Assembly (NCBI GenBank): GCA_965368115.1
Contig: CBDULQ010000066.1
Location: forward strand, 1 to 15,997
Length of the DNA stretch: 15,997 bases
Direction: 5' to 3'
Source of the DNA: CBDULQ01 sp965368115
Lineage (GTDB): Bacteria > Pseudomonadota > Gammaproteobacteria > SZUA-229
Shown: piece after piece, positions 1 to 5,300 of the stretch
Position numbering within the stretch: the stretch's first letter is position 1
Layout: the number at the start of each line of letters is the position of its first letter
Translations under genes and position numbers: made by a program
The notes under the pieces: generated by a model
Databases searched by the model: none
Seen by the model: the letters and a program-made list of their open reading frames with translations, nothing else
What the model was told of the DNA's origin: nothing

Positions 1-31
1 ACATTTATGTTGTTTCGCAAAGAAACCGCGC

Positions 32-101
32 GCGGATATAGCTTAGTGGAAAAGCGCTACCTTCACAGGTTGAGATGTGAGTTCGATTCTCGCTATCCGT
101 T
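32..101 (+). tRNA. tRNA-like gene, anticodon uncertain
   Basis: A 7-bp acceptor helix closes this element (GCGGATA at 32-38 with TATCCGT at 94-100, the last pair G-U). It has a D-arm GCTT/AAGC (41-44, 52-55) and a good T-arm (77-81/89-93) with loop TTCGATT. The interval 57-76 is only 20 nt, too short for a normal anticodon arm plus a variable loop. The best stem, CTACC/GGTTG, has a T-T mismatch and a six-base loop. Depending on alignment the anticodon could be read as CAC, TCA or TTC. No CCA is encoded; the tail is T-rich. It may be a decaying tRNA, a tRNA mimic, or a Glu tRNA that lost one loop base. Confidence 0.55.
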
Positions 102-200
102 TTGAATTTTAGCGACCAGTGTCGCTGTAGTTGTTGAACAGAGCCTGTAACAGAGTGCTGTGTGCGCTCAATGGTCTTATATCGACAACGTCAATATTGC

Positions 201-275
201 TGGGGCATGCGCCATCGGTAGGCGGGAGTACTGTTAATGCTCTGTATGAAAGTTCGAGTCTTTCTGCCCCAGCCA
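201..275 (+). tRNA. tRNA-Asn (GUU)
   Basis: This is a complete cloverleaf with encoded CCA. The acceptor is TGGGGCA (201-207) with TGCCCCA, discriminator G, CCA at 273-275. The D-arm is CGCC/GGCG with GG in the loop. The anticodon stem GAGTA/TGCTC holds loop CTGTTAA, giving anticodon GTT. The T-arm is GAAAG/CTTTC with TTCGAGT. The acceptor and D-stem differ clearly from the usual proteobacterial tRNA-Asn, suggesting an accessory copy. G34-U35 is the dinucleotide cut by colicin E5-type nucleases (family knowledge). Confidence 0.88.
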
Positions 276-292
276 GATAAATTTGGTATTTC

Positions 293-368
293 GCTTCGGT
301 AGCTCAGCCGGTAGAGCGCCTGTCTGAAGAGCAGGGCGTCGGTGGATCGAAACCACCCCGAAGCGCCA
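293..368 (+). tRNA. tRNA-Phe (GAA) with A54
   Basis: The acceptor is GCTTCGG (293-299) with CCGAAGC, discriminator G and encoded CCA at 366-368. D-stem GCTC/GAGC and anticodon stem CCTGT/GCAGG are normal; loop CTGAAGA gives anticodon GAA. The T-stem GGTGG/CCACC is perfect, but the loop reads ATCGAAA, so position 54 is A instead of the almost invariant T. The CCA abuts the next tRNA with one intervening base, so the two are certainly co-transcribed and processed. Confidence 0.88.
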
Positions 369-369
369 T

Positions 370-444
370 GACGAGAAGGTTGCTGGTAACCAGGCGGGTA
401 TTACAAACCTGTTGGCGCAAGTTCGATTCTTGCTCTCGTCACCA
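370..444 (+). tRNA. tRNA-Val (UAC) lacking U8
   Basis: The acceptor is GACGAGA (370-376) with TCTCGTC (434-440), discriminator A, CCA at 442-444. The D-arm is GGTT/AACC. Anticodon stem CGGGT/ACCTG holds loop ATTACAA, giving anticodon TAC (402-404). The T-arm GCAAG/CTTGC has loop TTCGATT. Position 8 is A rather than the near-universal T, and only one base separates the acceptor from the D-stem. Position 32 is A, which is also uncommon. It starts one base after the CCA of the upstream tRNA. Confidence 0.82.
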
Positions 445-492
445 GATATCGGGCCGATGATGCTGGTTTAAAAATCGTCGGTCCTTGTACAG

Positions 493-568
493 GGCCCTGT
501 AACTCAATGGGTAGAGTGGCTGATTGTCTATCAGCAGGTTGCGTGTTCGAGTCACGTCAGGGCCGCCA
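493..568 (+). tRNA. tRNA-Asp (GUC) with U37
   Basis: The acceptor is GGCCCTG (493-499) with CAGGGCC (558-564), discriminator G, CCA at 566-568. The D-arm is ACTC/GAGT with a GGG-containing loop. Anticodon stem GCTGA/TCAGC encloses loop TTGTCTA, giving GTC at 526-528. Position 37 is T, where a purine is almost always found, and 32/38 could pair T-A and tighten the loop to five bases. The T-loop is TTCGAGT. This is an unusual anticodon loop on an otherwise sound tRNA. Confidence 0.85.
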
Positions 569-599
569 GTTAAGAATCGGAAGCTTGATTCCGAGATAT

Positions 600-673
600 G
601 GTGAAGTTAGTTCAATGGTAGAACTCCTGATTGTGGCTCAGGCGATGCGAGTTCGATTCTCGCCTTCACCCCA
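600..673 (+). tRNA. tRNA-His (GUG)
   Basis: GGTGAAG (600-606) pairs with CTTCACC (664-670), directly followed by CCA (671-673). This matches the tRNA-His pattern in which G-1 pairs with C73, but the remaining acceptor appears one base pair short. The D-arm is GTTC/GAAC. Anticodon stem CCTGA/TCAGG holds TTGTGGC, giving GTG at 633-635. The T-arm is GCGAG/CTCGC with TTCGATT. The G-1/C73 signal supports His identity. The short acceptor separates it from ordinary copies. Confidence 0.85.
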
Positions 674-701
674 GGTTTGTGTGTATTCACAGAGAAAATA
701 T

Positions 702-784
702 GGGTCGTTCGTCTAATGGTATGACACCGGACTTTTACTCCGGCGCGAATCGCATTGAGAGTTCGAGTCTCTCACGACCCACCA
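702..784 (+). tRNA. tRNA with anticodon UUU (Lys-type) and extra variable arm
   Basis: The acceptor GGGTCGT (702-708) with ACGACCC (774-780), A, CCA matches, as I recall it, the acceptor of ordinary enterobacterial tRNA-Lys. The D-arm sequence, by contrast, resembles tRNA-Glu/Gln. Anticodon stem CCGGA/TCCGG holds CTTTTAC, giving TTT (734-736). That is the Glu loop CTTTCAC with C changed to T. The variable region (744-756) is 13 nt and can form a 3-bp GCG/CGC arm, which is unusual for Lys or Glu. The T-arm is GAGAG/CTCTC with TTCGAGT. Charging identity cannot be decided from sequence alone. Confidence 0.8.
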
Positions 785-897
785 CGAATTGAAGAACTTG
801 CCAGAAGTTTAGCGGTGAGGGTTCTGTATGCCCTGCCTGCGCACTGACGCTATCCATTGCAAAGTGTGTACAAAACACTGGAAAAGCTTCAATACCA

Positions 898-975
898 GCG
901 AAGCTAGCTCAATTGGGTAGAGCAACTGACTTTTAATCAGTGTGTTACAGGTTCGAATCCTGTTCTTCTCAACCA
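898..975 (+). tRNA. tRNA-Lys-like (UUU), mismatched acceptor
   Basis: The body is close to tRNA-Lys: D-arm GCTC/GAGC, anticodon stem ACTGA/TCAGT with loop CTTTTAA (anticodon TTT at 932-934), T-arm ACAGG/CCTGT with TTCGAAT. The acceptor GCGAAGC (898-904) against TCTTCTC (964-970) forms only five of seven pairs, with C-T mismatches at 2-71 and 7-66. An extra A precedes the encoded CCA (973-975). It is either a decaying tRNA or a tRNA mimic not meant for aminoacylation. The 113 nt before it (785-897) contain no recognisable tRNA. Confidence 0.62.
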
Positions 976-976
976 A

Positions 977-1186
977 CCTGTTACGTTGGCTAAGGTAAAG
1001 GCGAAAGCCTGCGGTTCGACTCCGCTTAAATGAGTGTCGAAAGACACAGACGACGACCAGGCCTCCGGTGAAGCCGGCGCCGCTTTGCGGCTCGGCTGCT
1101 CACAACGTGTATAGGGCCTGTGCAGTCGGCTTGGATGTGCAGTGCAGTTTGTCTGTAACGCCGTGTTGAAAAGGAAATTTTTCAAG
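977..1186 (+). ncRNA. Structured tRNA-mimic RNA, Y-RNA-like candidate
   Basis: This stretch has no credible ORF but dense RNA structure. AGGC-GAAA-GCCT (999-1010) is followed at once by a perfect T-arm, GCGG/CCGC with loop TTCGACT (1011-1025). GTGTC-GAAA-GACAC lies at 1034-1047. CAGGCC (1058-1063) pairs with GGCCTG (1115-1120), enclosing a GC-rich hairpin built from AGCCG/CGGCT and GCCGC-TTT-GCGGC (1072-1097). TTGAAAA/TTTTCAA lies at 1166-1185. A T-arm and a GG-containing D-like loop (about 988-998) without an anticodon arm is the pattern reported for bacterial Y RNAs, which mimic tRNA and bind Ro60. No Ro60 gene is in the window, so the family call is inference. Boundaries are approximate. 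Confidence 0.45.
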
Positions 1187-1294
1187 GATGAAATCTCGGC
1201 TACACGGGCAGATGAATATGTACGTCACCCCGGCTGTCCGCCCCTTATGCGTGAGGTCGTCGCGTTTATATTCAAAGATTCTCAATTAAACCTG

Positions 1295-1320
1295 AAGGAG
1301 GTCTCATGAAGATTCGTTAA
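1295..1320 (+). CDS. Four-codon minigene with perfect Shine-Dalgarno
   Basis: AAGGAGGT (1295-1302) is a perfect ribosome-binding site and is followed four bases after GGAGG by ATG AAG ATT CGT TAA (1306-1320), encoding M-K-I-R. Nothing longer is open in this frame. It lies 78 nt upstream of the slipin-like gene and just before a hairpin (GCCGGT 1323-1328 with ACCGGC 1351-1356). It could be a leader peptide, a translational coupler, or a minigene that titrates peptidyl-tRNA like the phage lambda bar minigenes. Chance occurrence cannot be excluded, but the ribosome-binding site is the strongest in the window. Confidence 0.35.
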
Positions 1321-1398
1321 CAGCCGGTAGTAGCATCCCTGTGAATGGGGACCGGCCAGGAAATGCTGCGTACTATTTATTAATCAAGGAGAATAATC

Positions 1399-2544
1399 AT
1401 GTTTGGAATTAAGCGTATTGTCATTGCACAACACGAACGCGCACTTTACCTGAAGAACCGTACTATCGAAAAGGTTCTGGAGCCGGGCGTGTACTGGATG
1501 TTTGACCTGTTCGGTCGGATCGATATTCAGGTTTATGATATTAATCAGCCGGAATTTAATCACCCTAACCAGGAAATGATTGTCAAAGAATACAGGGATC
1601 TTTGCGATCATCATTTTCAGGTCGCAGAACTCGGTGATCACGAGGTTGGTTACCTTTATGTCGATAACAAGCTGACTAACGTACTGTTTCCGGCTACTCG
1701 TCATCTGTACTGGAAAGGTCCTTACGATATTCGAATCGAAACTCAGAATATCGAGCGGGACTACCAGGTCGAGGCGGATAAAATGGCGCTTCTGGCCTAC
1801 AAGCGGCTAGCTACCCTGGGCAACCATGTTGTCGAAGCCGTGCTGCCGGTCGAAGTTGCTGCACAGCACATCGGTCTTCTGTTTATCGATGGTGAACTGG
1901 TGAAAACCCTGAAACCGGGTCTTTATGTGTTCTGGAAGTTCAATCGAAAGGTTGCTGTGGAATATGTTGATACCCGGCTGCAGGCGATGGAGGTTTCCGG
2001 TCAGGAGATCCTGACTCGAGACAAGGTAAGCCTGCGGGTTAATCTATCAGCATCTTACAAGATCGTCGATCCGGTAACTGCACGAACTGCACTCGTCAAT
2101 ATGACTGAGTACCTGTACCGGGAAGTACAGTTCGCAATTCGTGAGGCCATTGGCACTCGTCTACTGGACGAACTACTGGCTAATAAAGGTGAGCTGGATC
2201 AGGTGATTTTCGATTCAGTTAAAAGCAAAGCGAAAGACAACGGTATTCATGTACAAGGCGTGGGAATCAAGGACATTATCCTGCCGGGTGACATGAAGGA
2301 CATTATGAACCAGGTGGTTCAAGCCGAAAAAGCTGCGCAAGCTAATGTCATTAAACGTCGCGAAGAAACCGCTGCGACTCGTTCACTGCTGAACACTGCA
2401 CGACTGATGGATGAAAATCCGACTCTGCTGCGACTGAAAGAGCTGGAGGCTCTTGAAAAAGTCACCGAAAAAATCGATAAGCTGACTGTGTTCGGCGGAC
2501 TCGATGGTGTGCTTAAGGAAGTCGTAAAAGTCAGCATGAACTAG
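1399..2544 (+). CDS. SPFH/band-7 slipin-like protein with triplicated N-terminal unit
   Basis: This 381-aa protein has AAGGAG at 1386-1391, seven bases before ATG. A SPFH/stomatin-type core (about 190-300) contains QEILTRDKVSLRVN and SASYKIVDPVTA, followed by a helical, charged region (about 300-365) with QVVQAEKAAQANVIKRREE, typical of band-7 proteins that form oligomeric rings. Unlike stomatins it has no N-terminal membrane hairpin. Instead the segment leading into SPFH occurs three times: residues 6-52, 73-118 and 149-194, each with a short strand, a hydrophobic turn, then a [P]G/W-rich stretch and a beta segment. Slipins of this soluble type are, to my recollection, found beside RtcB RNA-ligase/RNA-repair genes. 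Its place between two tRNA clusters fits that, but no repair enzyme is visible here. Confidence 0.82.
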   Translation: MFGIKRIVIAQHERALYLKNRTIEKVLEPGVYWMFDLFGRIDIQVYDINQPEFNHPNQEMIVKEYRDLCDHHFQVAELGDHEVGYLYVDNKLTNVLFPATRHLYWKGPYDIRIETQNIERDYQVEADKMALLAYKRLATLGNHVVEAVLPVEVAAQHIGLLFIDGELVKTLKPGLYVFWKFNRKVAVEYVDTRLQAMEVSGQEILTRDKVSLRVNLSASYKIVDPVTARTALVNMTEYLYREVQFAIREAIGTRLLDELLANKGELDQVIFDSVKSKAKDNGIHVQGVGIKDIILPGDMKDIMNQVVQAEKAAQANVIKRREETAATRSLLNTARLMDENPTLLRLKELEALEKVTEKIDKLTVFGGLDGVLKEVVKVSMN

Positions 2545-2706
2545 CGTTTTGGGTTCAGACTGAGACTCCGGGCCAGGGAAGGTTCGGGGGCTGTCGGCTT
2601 GATTTAAAAGGACCAGAGCAGGAGGTGATGCGCTGGACTTAGTAACAGGCAAATATCTTTTCCATTGAGTGGGCCTGCCAAATGGGCGGGTTCATATTCA
2701 TATCAA

Positions 2707-2783
2707 ACCCACGTGGCCCAACTGGCAGAGGCGCTCGGCTTAGACCCGAGATGATGAAAGTTCGAACCTTTCCGTGGGTACCA
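2707..2783 (+). tRNA. tRNA-Leu (UAG), class-I shape
   Basis: The acceptor is ACCCACG (2707-2713) with CGTGGGT (2773-2779), discriminator A, CCA at 2781-2783. The D-arm is GCC/GGC with a GG-containing loop. Anticodon stem CTCGG/CCGAG holds CTTAGAC, giving TAG (2741-2743), which reads CUA-type leucine codons. The variable loop is only ATGAT (five bases), whereas bacterial tRNA-Leu normally has a long variable arm. The T-arm is GAAAG/CTTTC with TTCGAAC. The 162 nt before it (2545-2706) contain only a weak hairpin (CCTGCC/GGCGGG, 2674-2690). Confidence 0.82.
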
Positions 2784-2789
2784 GATTTT

Positions 2790-2864
2790 TCGCTGGTGGT
2801 GTAACAGGTAACACTCCGGACTTTGACTTCGGCATTGATAGTTCGAATCTATCCCGGCGAGCCA
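2790..2864 (+). tRNA. tRNA-Gln (UUG)
   Basis: The acceptor is TCGCTGG (2790-2796) with CCGGCGA (2854-2860, one G-U), discriminator G, CCA at 2862-2864. The D-arm is GTGT/ACAC. Anticodon stem CCGGA/TTCGG holds CTTTGAC, giving TTG (2823-2825). The T-arm is GATAG/CTATC with TTCGAAT. It lies six bases after the upstream tRNA and 66 bases before the HNH gene start. Its cloverleaf is the most regular in the island. Confidence 0.87.
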
Positions 2865-2930
2865 ATTTCTGTATGCAATGTATATCCAGACCTTATTCAT
2901 CAACACAGGACAGGAGAGATGGGATATACC

Positions 2931-3482
2931 ATGCAACATATTCTCGCCGTCGATATCGGCGGCAGGCCTTTTGACTGGCTGCACTGGCAACACGTAGTAC
3001 AGCTATATGCACGGGATGAGATCGCCTGGGAAACCGGCACCGCGCTGTACCGTATTCGAGGCGGTCTCAATCGTCGAACCCGACAATGTAGTGAAATAGA
3101 GCTGACGTCCGTTGTATCGGTTCGAGGTGCAAATACCGCTGCTGTCTATCAGGGGCAGCCGTCGCTAAGTAATCGCACGCTATTTGCCAGGGACGATTAC
3201 CTGTGTATGTATTGTGGTCGTCGGTTGTCCATGTCGCAGCTAACTCGGGATCATATTATGCCGAGGGCGCAGGGTGGTCGTGATGACTGGGAAAATGTTA
3301 CTACCGCATGTAAGTCCTGTAATAATCGCAAGGGTAACAGGACCCCGGAGCAGGCAGGTATGCCGTTGCTGGCGGTACCTTATGTGCCGAATCATGCGGA
3401 ATTTCTGATGCTCGCCAATCGCCGTATTCTGGCGGATCAGATGGTATTCCTGCGTCAATATGTACCCAGGACTCGCCGTTAA
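2931..3482 (+). CDS. HNH endonuclease family protein
   Basis: This 183-aa protein carries a zinc-binding HNH module in its C-terminal half: C92-x2-C95 (CMYC), the DH pair D107-H108 in RDHIMPRAQGG, the downstream ENV, and CKSCNNRKG with C127-x2-C130. This layout is typical of small bacterial HNH proteins that start IL-V-x-GxPxxWL-WQ, as this one does. The frame is open upstream to 2823, but that would run through the tRNA-Gln gene. ATG 2931 is preferred and ATG 2919 is possible, because the AGGAG at 2912-2916 is poorly spaced for both. HNH proteins cut DNA in many contexts and RNA in a few; the substrate is unknown. It is the last gene before a strong terminator and probably shares a transcript with the Leu and Gln tRNAs. 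Confidence 0.8.
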   Translation: MQHILAVDIGGRPFDWLHWQHVVQLYARDEIAWETGTALYRIRGGLNRRTRQCSEIELTSVVSVRGANTAAVYQGQPSLSNRTLFARDDYLCMYCGRRLSMSQLTRDHIMPRAQGGRDDWENVTTACKSCNNRKGNRTPEQAGMPLLAVPYVPNHAEFLMLANRRILADQMVFLRQYVPRTRR

Positions 3483-3484
3483 AT

Positions 3485-3524
3485 AGAACAAACCCGTTTC
3501 GTCCGGAAGCGGGTTTGTTCTTTT
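3485..3524 (+). terminator. Strong intrinsic terminator
   Basis: A perfect 12-bp stem (arms 3485-3496 and 3510-3521, beginning AGAACAAACCCG) can be extended inward by TTTC/GAAG with one G-U pair to a five-base loop. TTTT follows at 3521-3524. It lies three bases after the HNH stop codon and ends the tRNA/slipin/HNH island. Confidence 0.9.
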
Positions 3525-3614
3525 CAGTCCTGTACCAATACCGCTCACTGTGCTTGCTCTCGATGTTTACACTGCCGGACTAAGGGCTCCGTCATCAGGC
3601 TTAACTGAGGAGGC

Positions 3615-3650
3615 TGGCAATAAGGGTATAACATGTTATAATAAGTTAAT
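3615..3650 (+). promoter_or_regulatory. Promoter with embedded GntR operator candidate (site 1)
   Basis: TATAACATGTTATA (3627-3640) is a perfect 14-bp palindrome, and a consensus -10 box TATAAT (3637-3642) overlaps its right arm. A weak -35, TGGCAA (3615-3620), lies 16 bases upstream. The 18-bp string at 3629-3646 matches motifs at 5304-5321 and 10780-10797. Overlap with the -10 box suggests repression by steric block. It lies about 50 bases before the TauE/SafE start codon. Confidence 0.62.
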
Positions 3651-3695
3651 TTTTTGCGGTATGAATATGGTAAATATTCTTTAAAACAATAAGTT

Positions 3696-4442
3696 ATGGA
3701 ATATATCTCAAGTATTATTGATACTCGGTGGGCACTTGCAGCGGTTGCCGTTCTGCTCGCCGGGGTGGTGCGTGGCTTTTCCGGTTTTGGTGCCGGGCTG
3801 ATTCTGGTGCCGACCCTGGGCGTGCTCTACGGCCCGGTCGAAGCGGTGGTATCGGTGATGTTACTGGAGCTGATTCCCACTGCTCAGATGTTGCCGCGCG
3901 CACTCAAACACTGTCACTGGCCCAGTGCTGCGCCCATGTTATTGATGGCGACGCTGACCATTCCGTTGGGTTCGTTTGTGCTCGTCGTGATGGATGAACA
4001 TCTGGTACGCGGCCTCATTGCCGTGGTGGTGTTGCTGGGTTGTGCCTGGCTGGCCAGTGGCAGGCGTCTCGTGTCTGCTACGGTATCGACCCGATCCGGT
4101 CCACTGCTGACCGGAGGACTCAGCGGTCTGTTGAGCGGGGCGGTTGGACTGGGCGGTTTGCCGGTGGTGATGTATTACCTGTCCGGTACGCATCGAGCCC
4201 AGGCGACGCGTTCGAGCATCATTGTGATATTGCTGGCCAGTGTGCTGGTGTCTTTGATCACGTTTCTCCTGCATGGCATCGTCAGTGAACAGATTGTCAT
4301 GCGTTGTCTCACCCTGGCGCCGTTATTGCTCTTTGCAACCTGGCTGGGTGGTTGTATATTCGGCAGAGTATCGGAGCAGTTGTTCCGTCGGCTGTTACTC
4401 ATTCTGTTGAGTATGGTCGGTCTGGTCACGCTGGCGATCTGA
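3696..4442 (+). CDS. TauE/SafE-family sulfite/anion permease
   Basis: This 248-aa protein has the internal two-fold repeat of the TauE/SafE (DUF81) family: RGFSGFGAG (26-34) in the first half and GGLSGLLSGAVGLGGLP (140-156) in the second, each followed by hydrophobic helices, about eight in total. Members export or import sulfite, sulfoacetate or related anions across the inner membrane. No clear Shine-Dalgarno precedes ATG 3696, and a seven-codon ORF at 3661-3684 lies in the leader. Gene 4490-4927 follows after 47 bases and probably shares the transcript. The operator-like palindrome upstream ties it to the GntR regulon of the ABC operon. The exact substrate is unknown. Confidence 0.88.
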   Translation: MEYISSIIDTRWALAAVAVLLAGVVRGFSGFGAGLILVPTLGVLYGPVEAVVSVMLLELIPTAQMLPRALKHCHWPSAAPMLLMATLTIPLGSFVLVVMDEHLVRGLIAVVVLLGCAWLASGRRLVSATVSTRSGPLLTGGLSGLLSGAVGLGGLPVVMYYLSGTHRAQATRSSIIVILLASVLVSLITFLLHGIVSEQIVMRCLTLAPLLLFATWLGGCIFGRVSEQLFRRLLLILLSMVGLVTLAI

Positions 4443-4489
4443 TGTAAATCCTGTGTTCGAACCATTCTATGCAGAAGGGGAATAACCAT

Positions 4490-4927
4490 ATGGAACTGCG
4501 CGCGTTGATTCAACAGGCCGAAGATATTCGTCAGCAACGTCACGCGCTGGCGCAACAGGATTTACAGCTCAGGCAACAACTGGAACACATCGAAGCGGAG
4601 ATTAAAAAGCTCGCCGATACCGATGAGCTGAATTACGAGAACCTCTCGGAACAGGAATTTCAGTTGTTGCTGTCGGAACTGGGCGACGATAAGCGCATCA
4701 AGATCGAAGTGGTGTACGCCGAGCCGAAACGCCAGATCATCAACGAAGTTCAGGTGCCCGACGGTGCGACCATCGAAGACGGTATCGTGCTTTCCGGTAT
4801 TCTCGACGAGCTACCGCATATTGAATTAACCGAAACCCGGGTGGGTATCTTCGGTGCCATCAAGCCCCTGGCGGAAGTTTTGCGTGACGGCGACCGCGTC
4901 GAAATCTATCGACCGGTTAACAGTTAG
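4490..4927 (+). CDS. RnfH-family ubiquitin-like domain with N-terminal coiled coil
   Basis: This 145-aa protein has two parts. Residues 1-65 are charged and helical with heptad-like Q/E/L spacing, a likely coiled coil. Residues 69-143 match RnfH (UPF0125): IKIEVVYAEPKRQ, VPDGATIEDGI, an ETRVGIFG segment and the terminal GDRVEIYRP. RnfH is a beta-grasp protein whose gene accompanies some rnf clusters; its biochemical role is not settled. Ordinary RnfH is about 90-100 aa and lacks the coiled coil. ATG 4490 is chosen because AAGGGG (4475-4480) is well spaced; ATG 4469 in the same frame would precede that site. It follows the TauE-like gene, and rnfA/rnfB lie about 10 kb downstream. Confidence 0.78.
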   Translation: MELRALIQQAEDIRQQRHALAQQDLQLRQQLEHIEAEIKKLADTDELNYENLSEQEFQLLLSELGDDKRIKIEVVYAEPKRQIINEVQVPDGATIEDGIVLSGILDELPHIELTETRVGIFGAIKPLAEVLRDGDRVEIYRPVNS

Positions 4928-4957
4928 TCTTTTAATCAGTTTTTTCTTTCTGCTGCA

Positions 4958-4990
4958 GCGCGGGCAAGCTCGCGCCTGTTCATCTTTTTC
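4958..4990 (+). terminator. Possible weak terminator
   Basis: A 7-bp GC-rich stem (GCGCGGG/CTCGCGC, one G-T pair, loop CAAG) is followed a few bases later by a run rich in T (4979-4990). It stands 30 bases after the RnfH-like stop codon. The T-tract is imperfect and offset. Confidence 0.4.
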
Positions 4991-5300
4991 TATTCCTTCC
5001 TGTCTGCTTCGCGACGGAAAAAACTGTTTTGATATTAATTCCTTAGCGATGTTTTTCTGCATTCCTGCCTAGCACGACCAGTACTTGTATTAAGACTTTC
5101 AGACAGTGACGCACCAGTATGCGTTATTGAAGTGCCCCGTATCCTTGCATCGCACCATTATCGTTCGTGCTGCCTGTTAATTCAGACTTTCGTGATATTT
5201 CTCAATGCAAGCCGTTTTTCGTTTAAAAACATTAACCTGTCTCTTGATGCGGGTAATTGTTTATGCCTTGGCACAGGCTGTGCAACAGTATTACCAGTCA

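Noticed and set aside
32..101. Selenocysteine tRNA (TCA reading of the loop)
   Set aside because: It lacks the long acceptor and long variable arm of tRNA-Sec, and the loop length makes the TCA reading uncertain.
507..716. 69-aa ORF across the tRNA array
   Set aside because: It runs through the Asp and His tRNA genes and has no ribosome-binding site.
937..1285. Minus-strand ORFs of 82 and 61 aa
   Set aside because: They lie opposite the Lys-like tRNA and the structured RNA; composition is not protein-like and no ribosome-binding site is seen.
977..1290. tmRNA
   Set aside because: A T-arm is present, but the tmRNA 5' acceptor half, tag reading frame and terminal CCA pairing are not found.
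2545..2706. Possible terminator or tRNA remnant after the slipin gene
   Set aside because: Only a short hairpin (2674-2690) without a T-tract; no cloverleaf could be folded.
2707..2783. Amber-suppressor tRNA
   Set aside because: The anticodon is 5'-UAG-3', which reads CUA codons. An amber suppressor would need 5'-CUA-3'.
2823..2930. Longer HNH start at 2823
   Set aside because: The added segment overlaps the tRNA-Gln gene and has no family resemblance.
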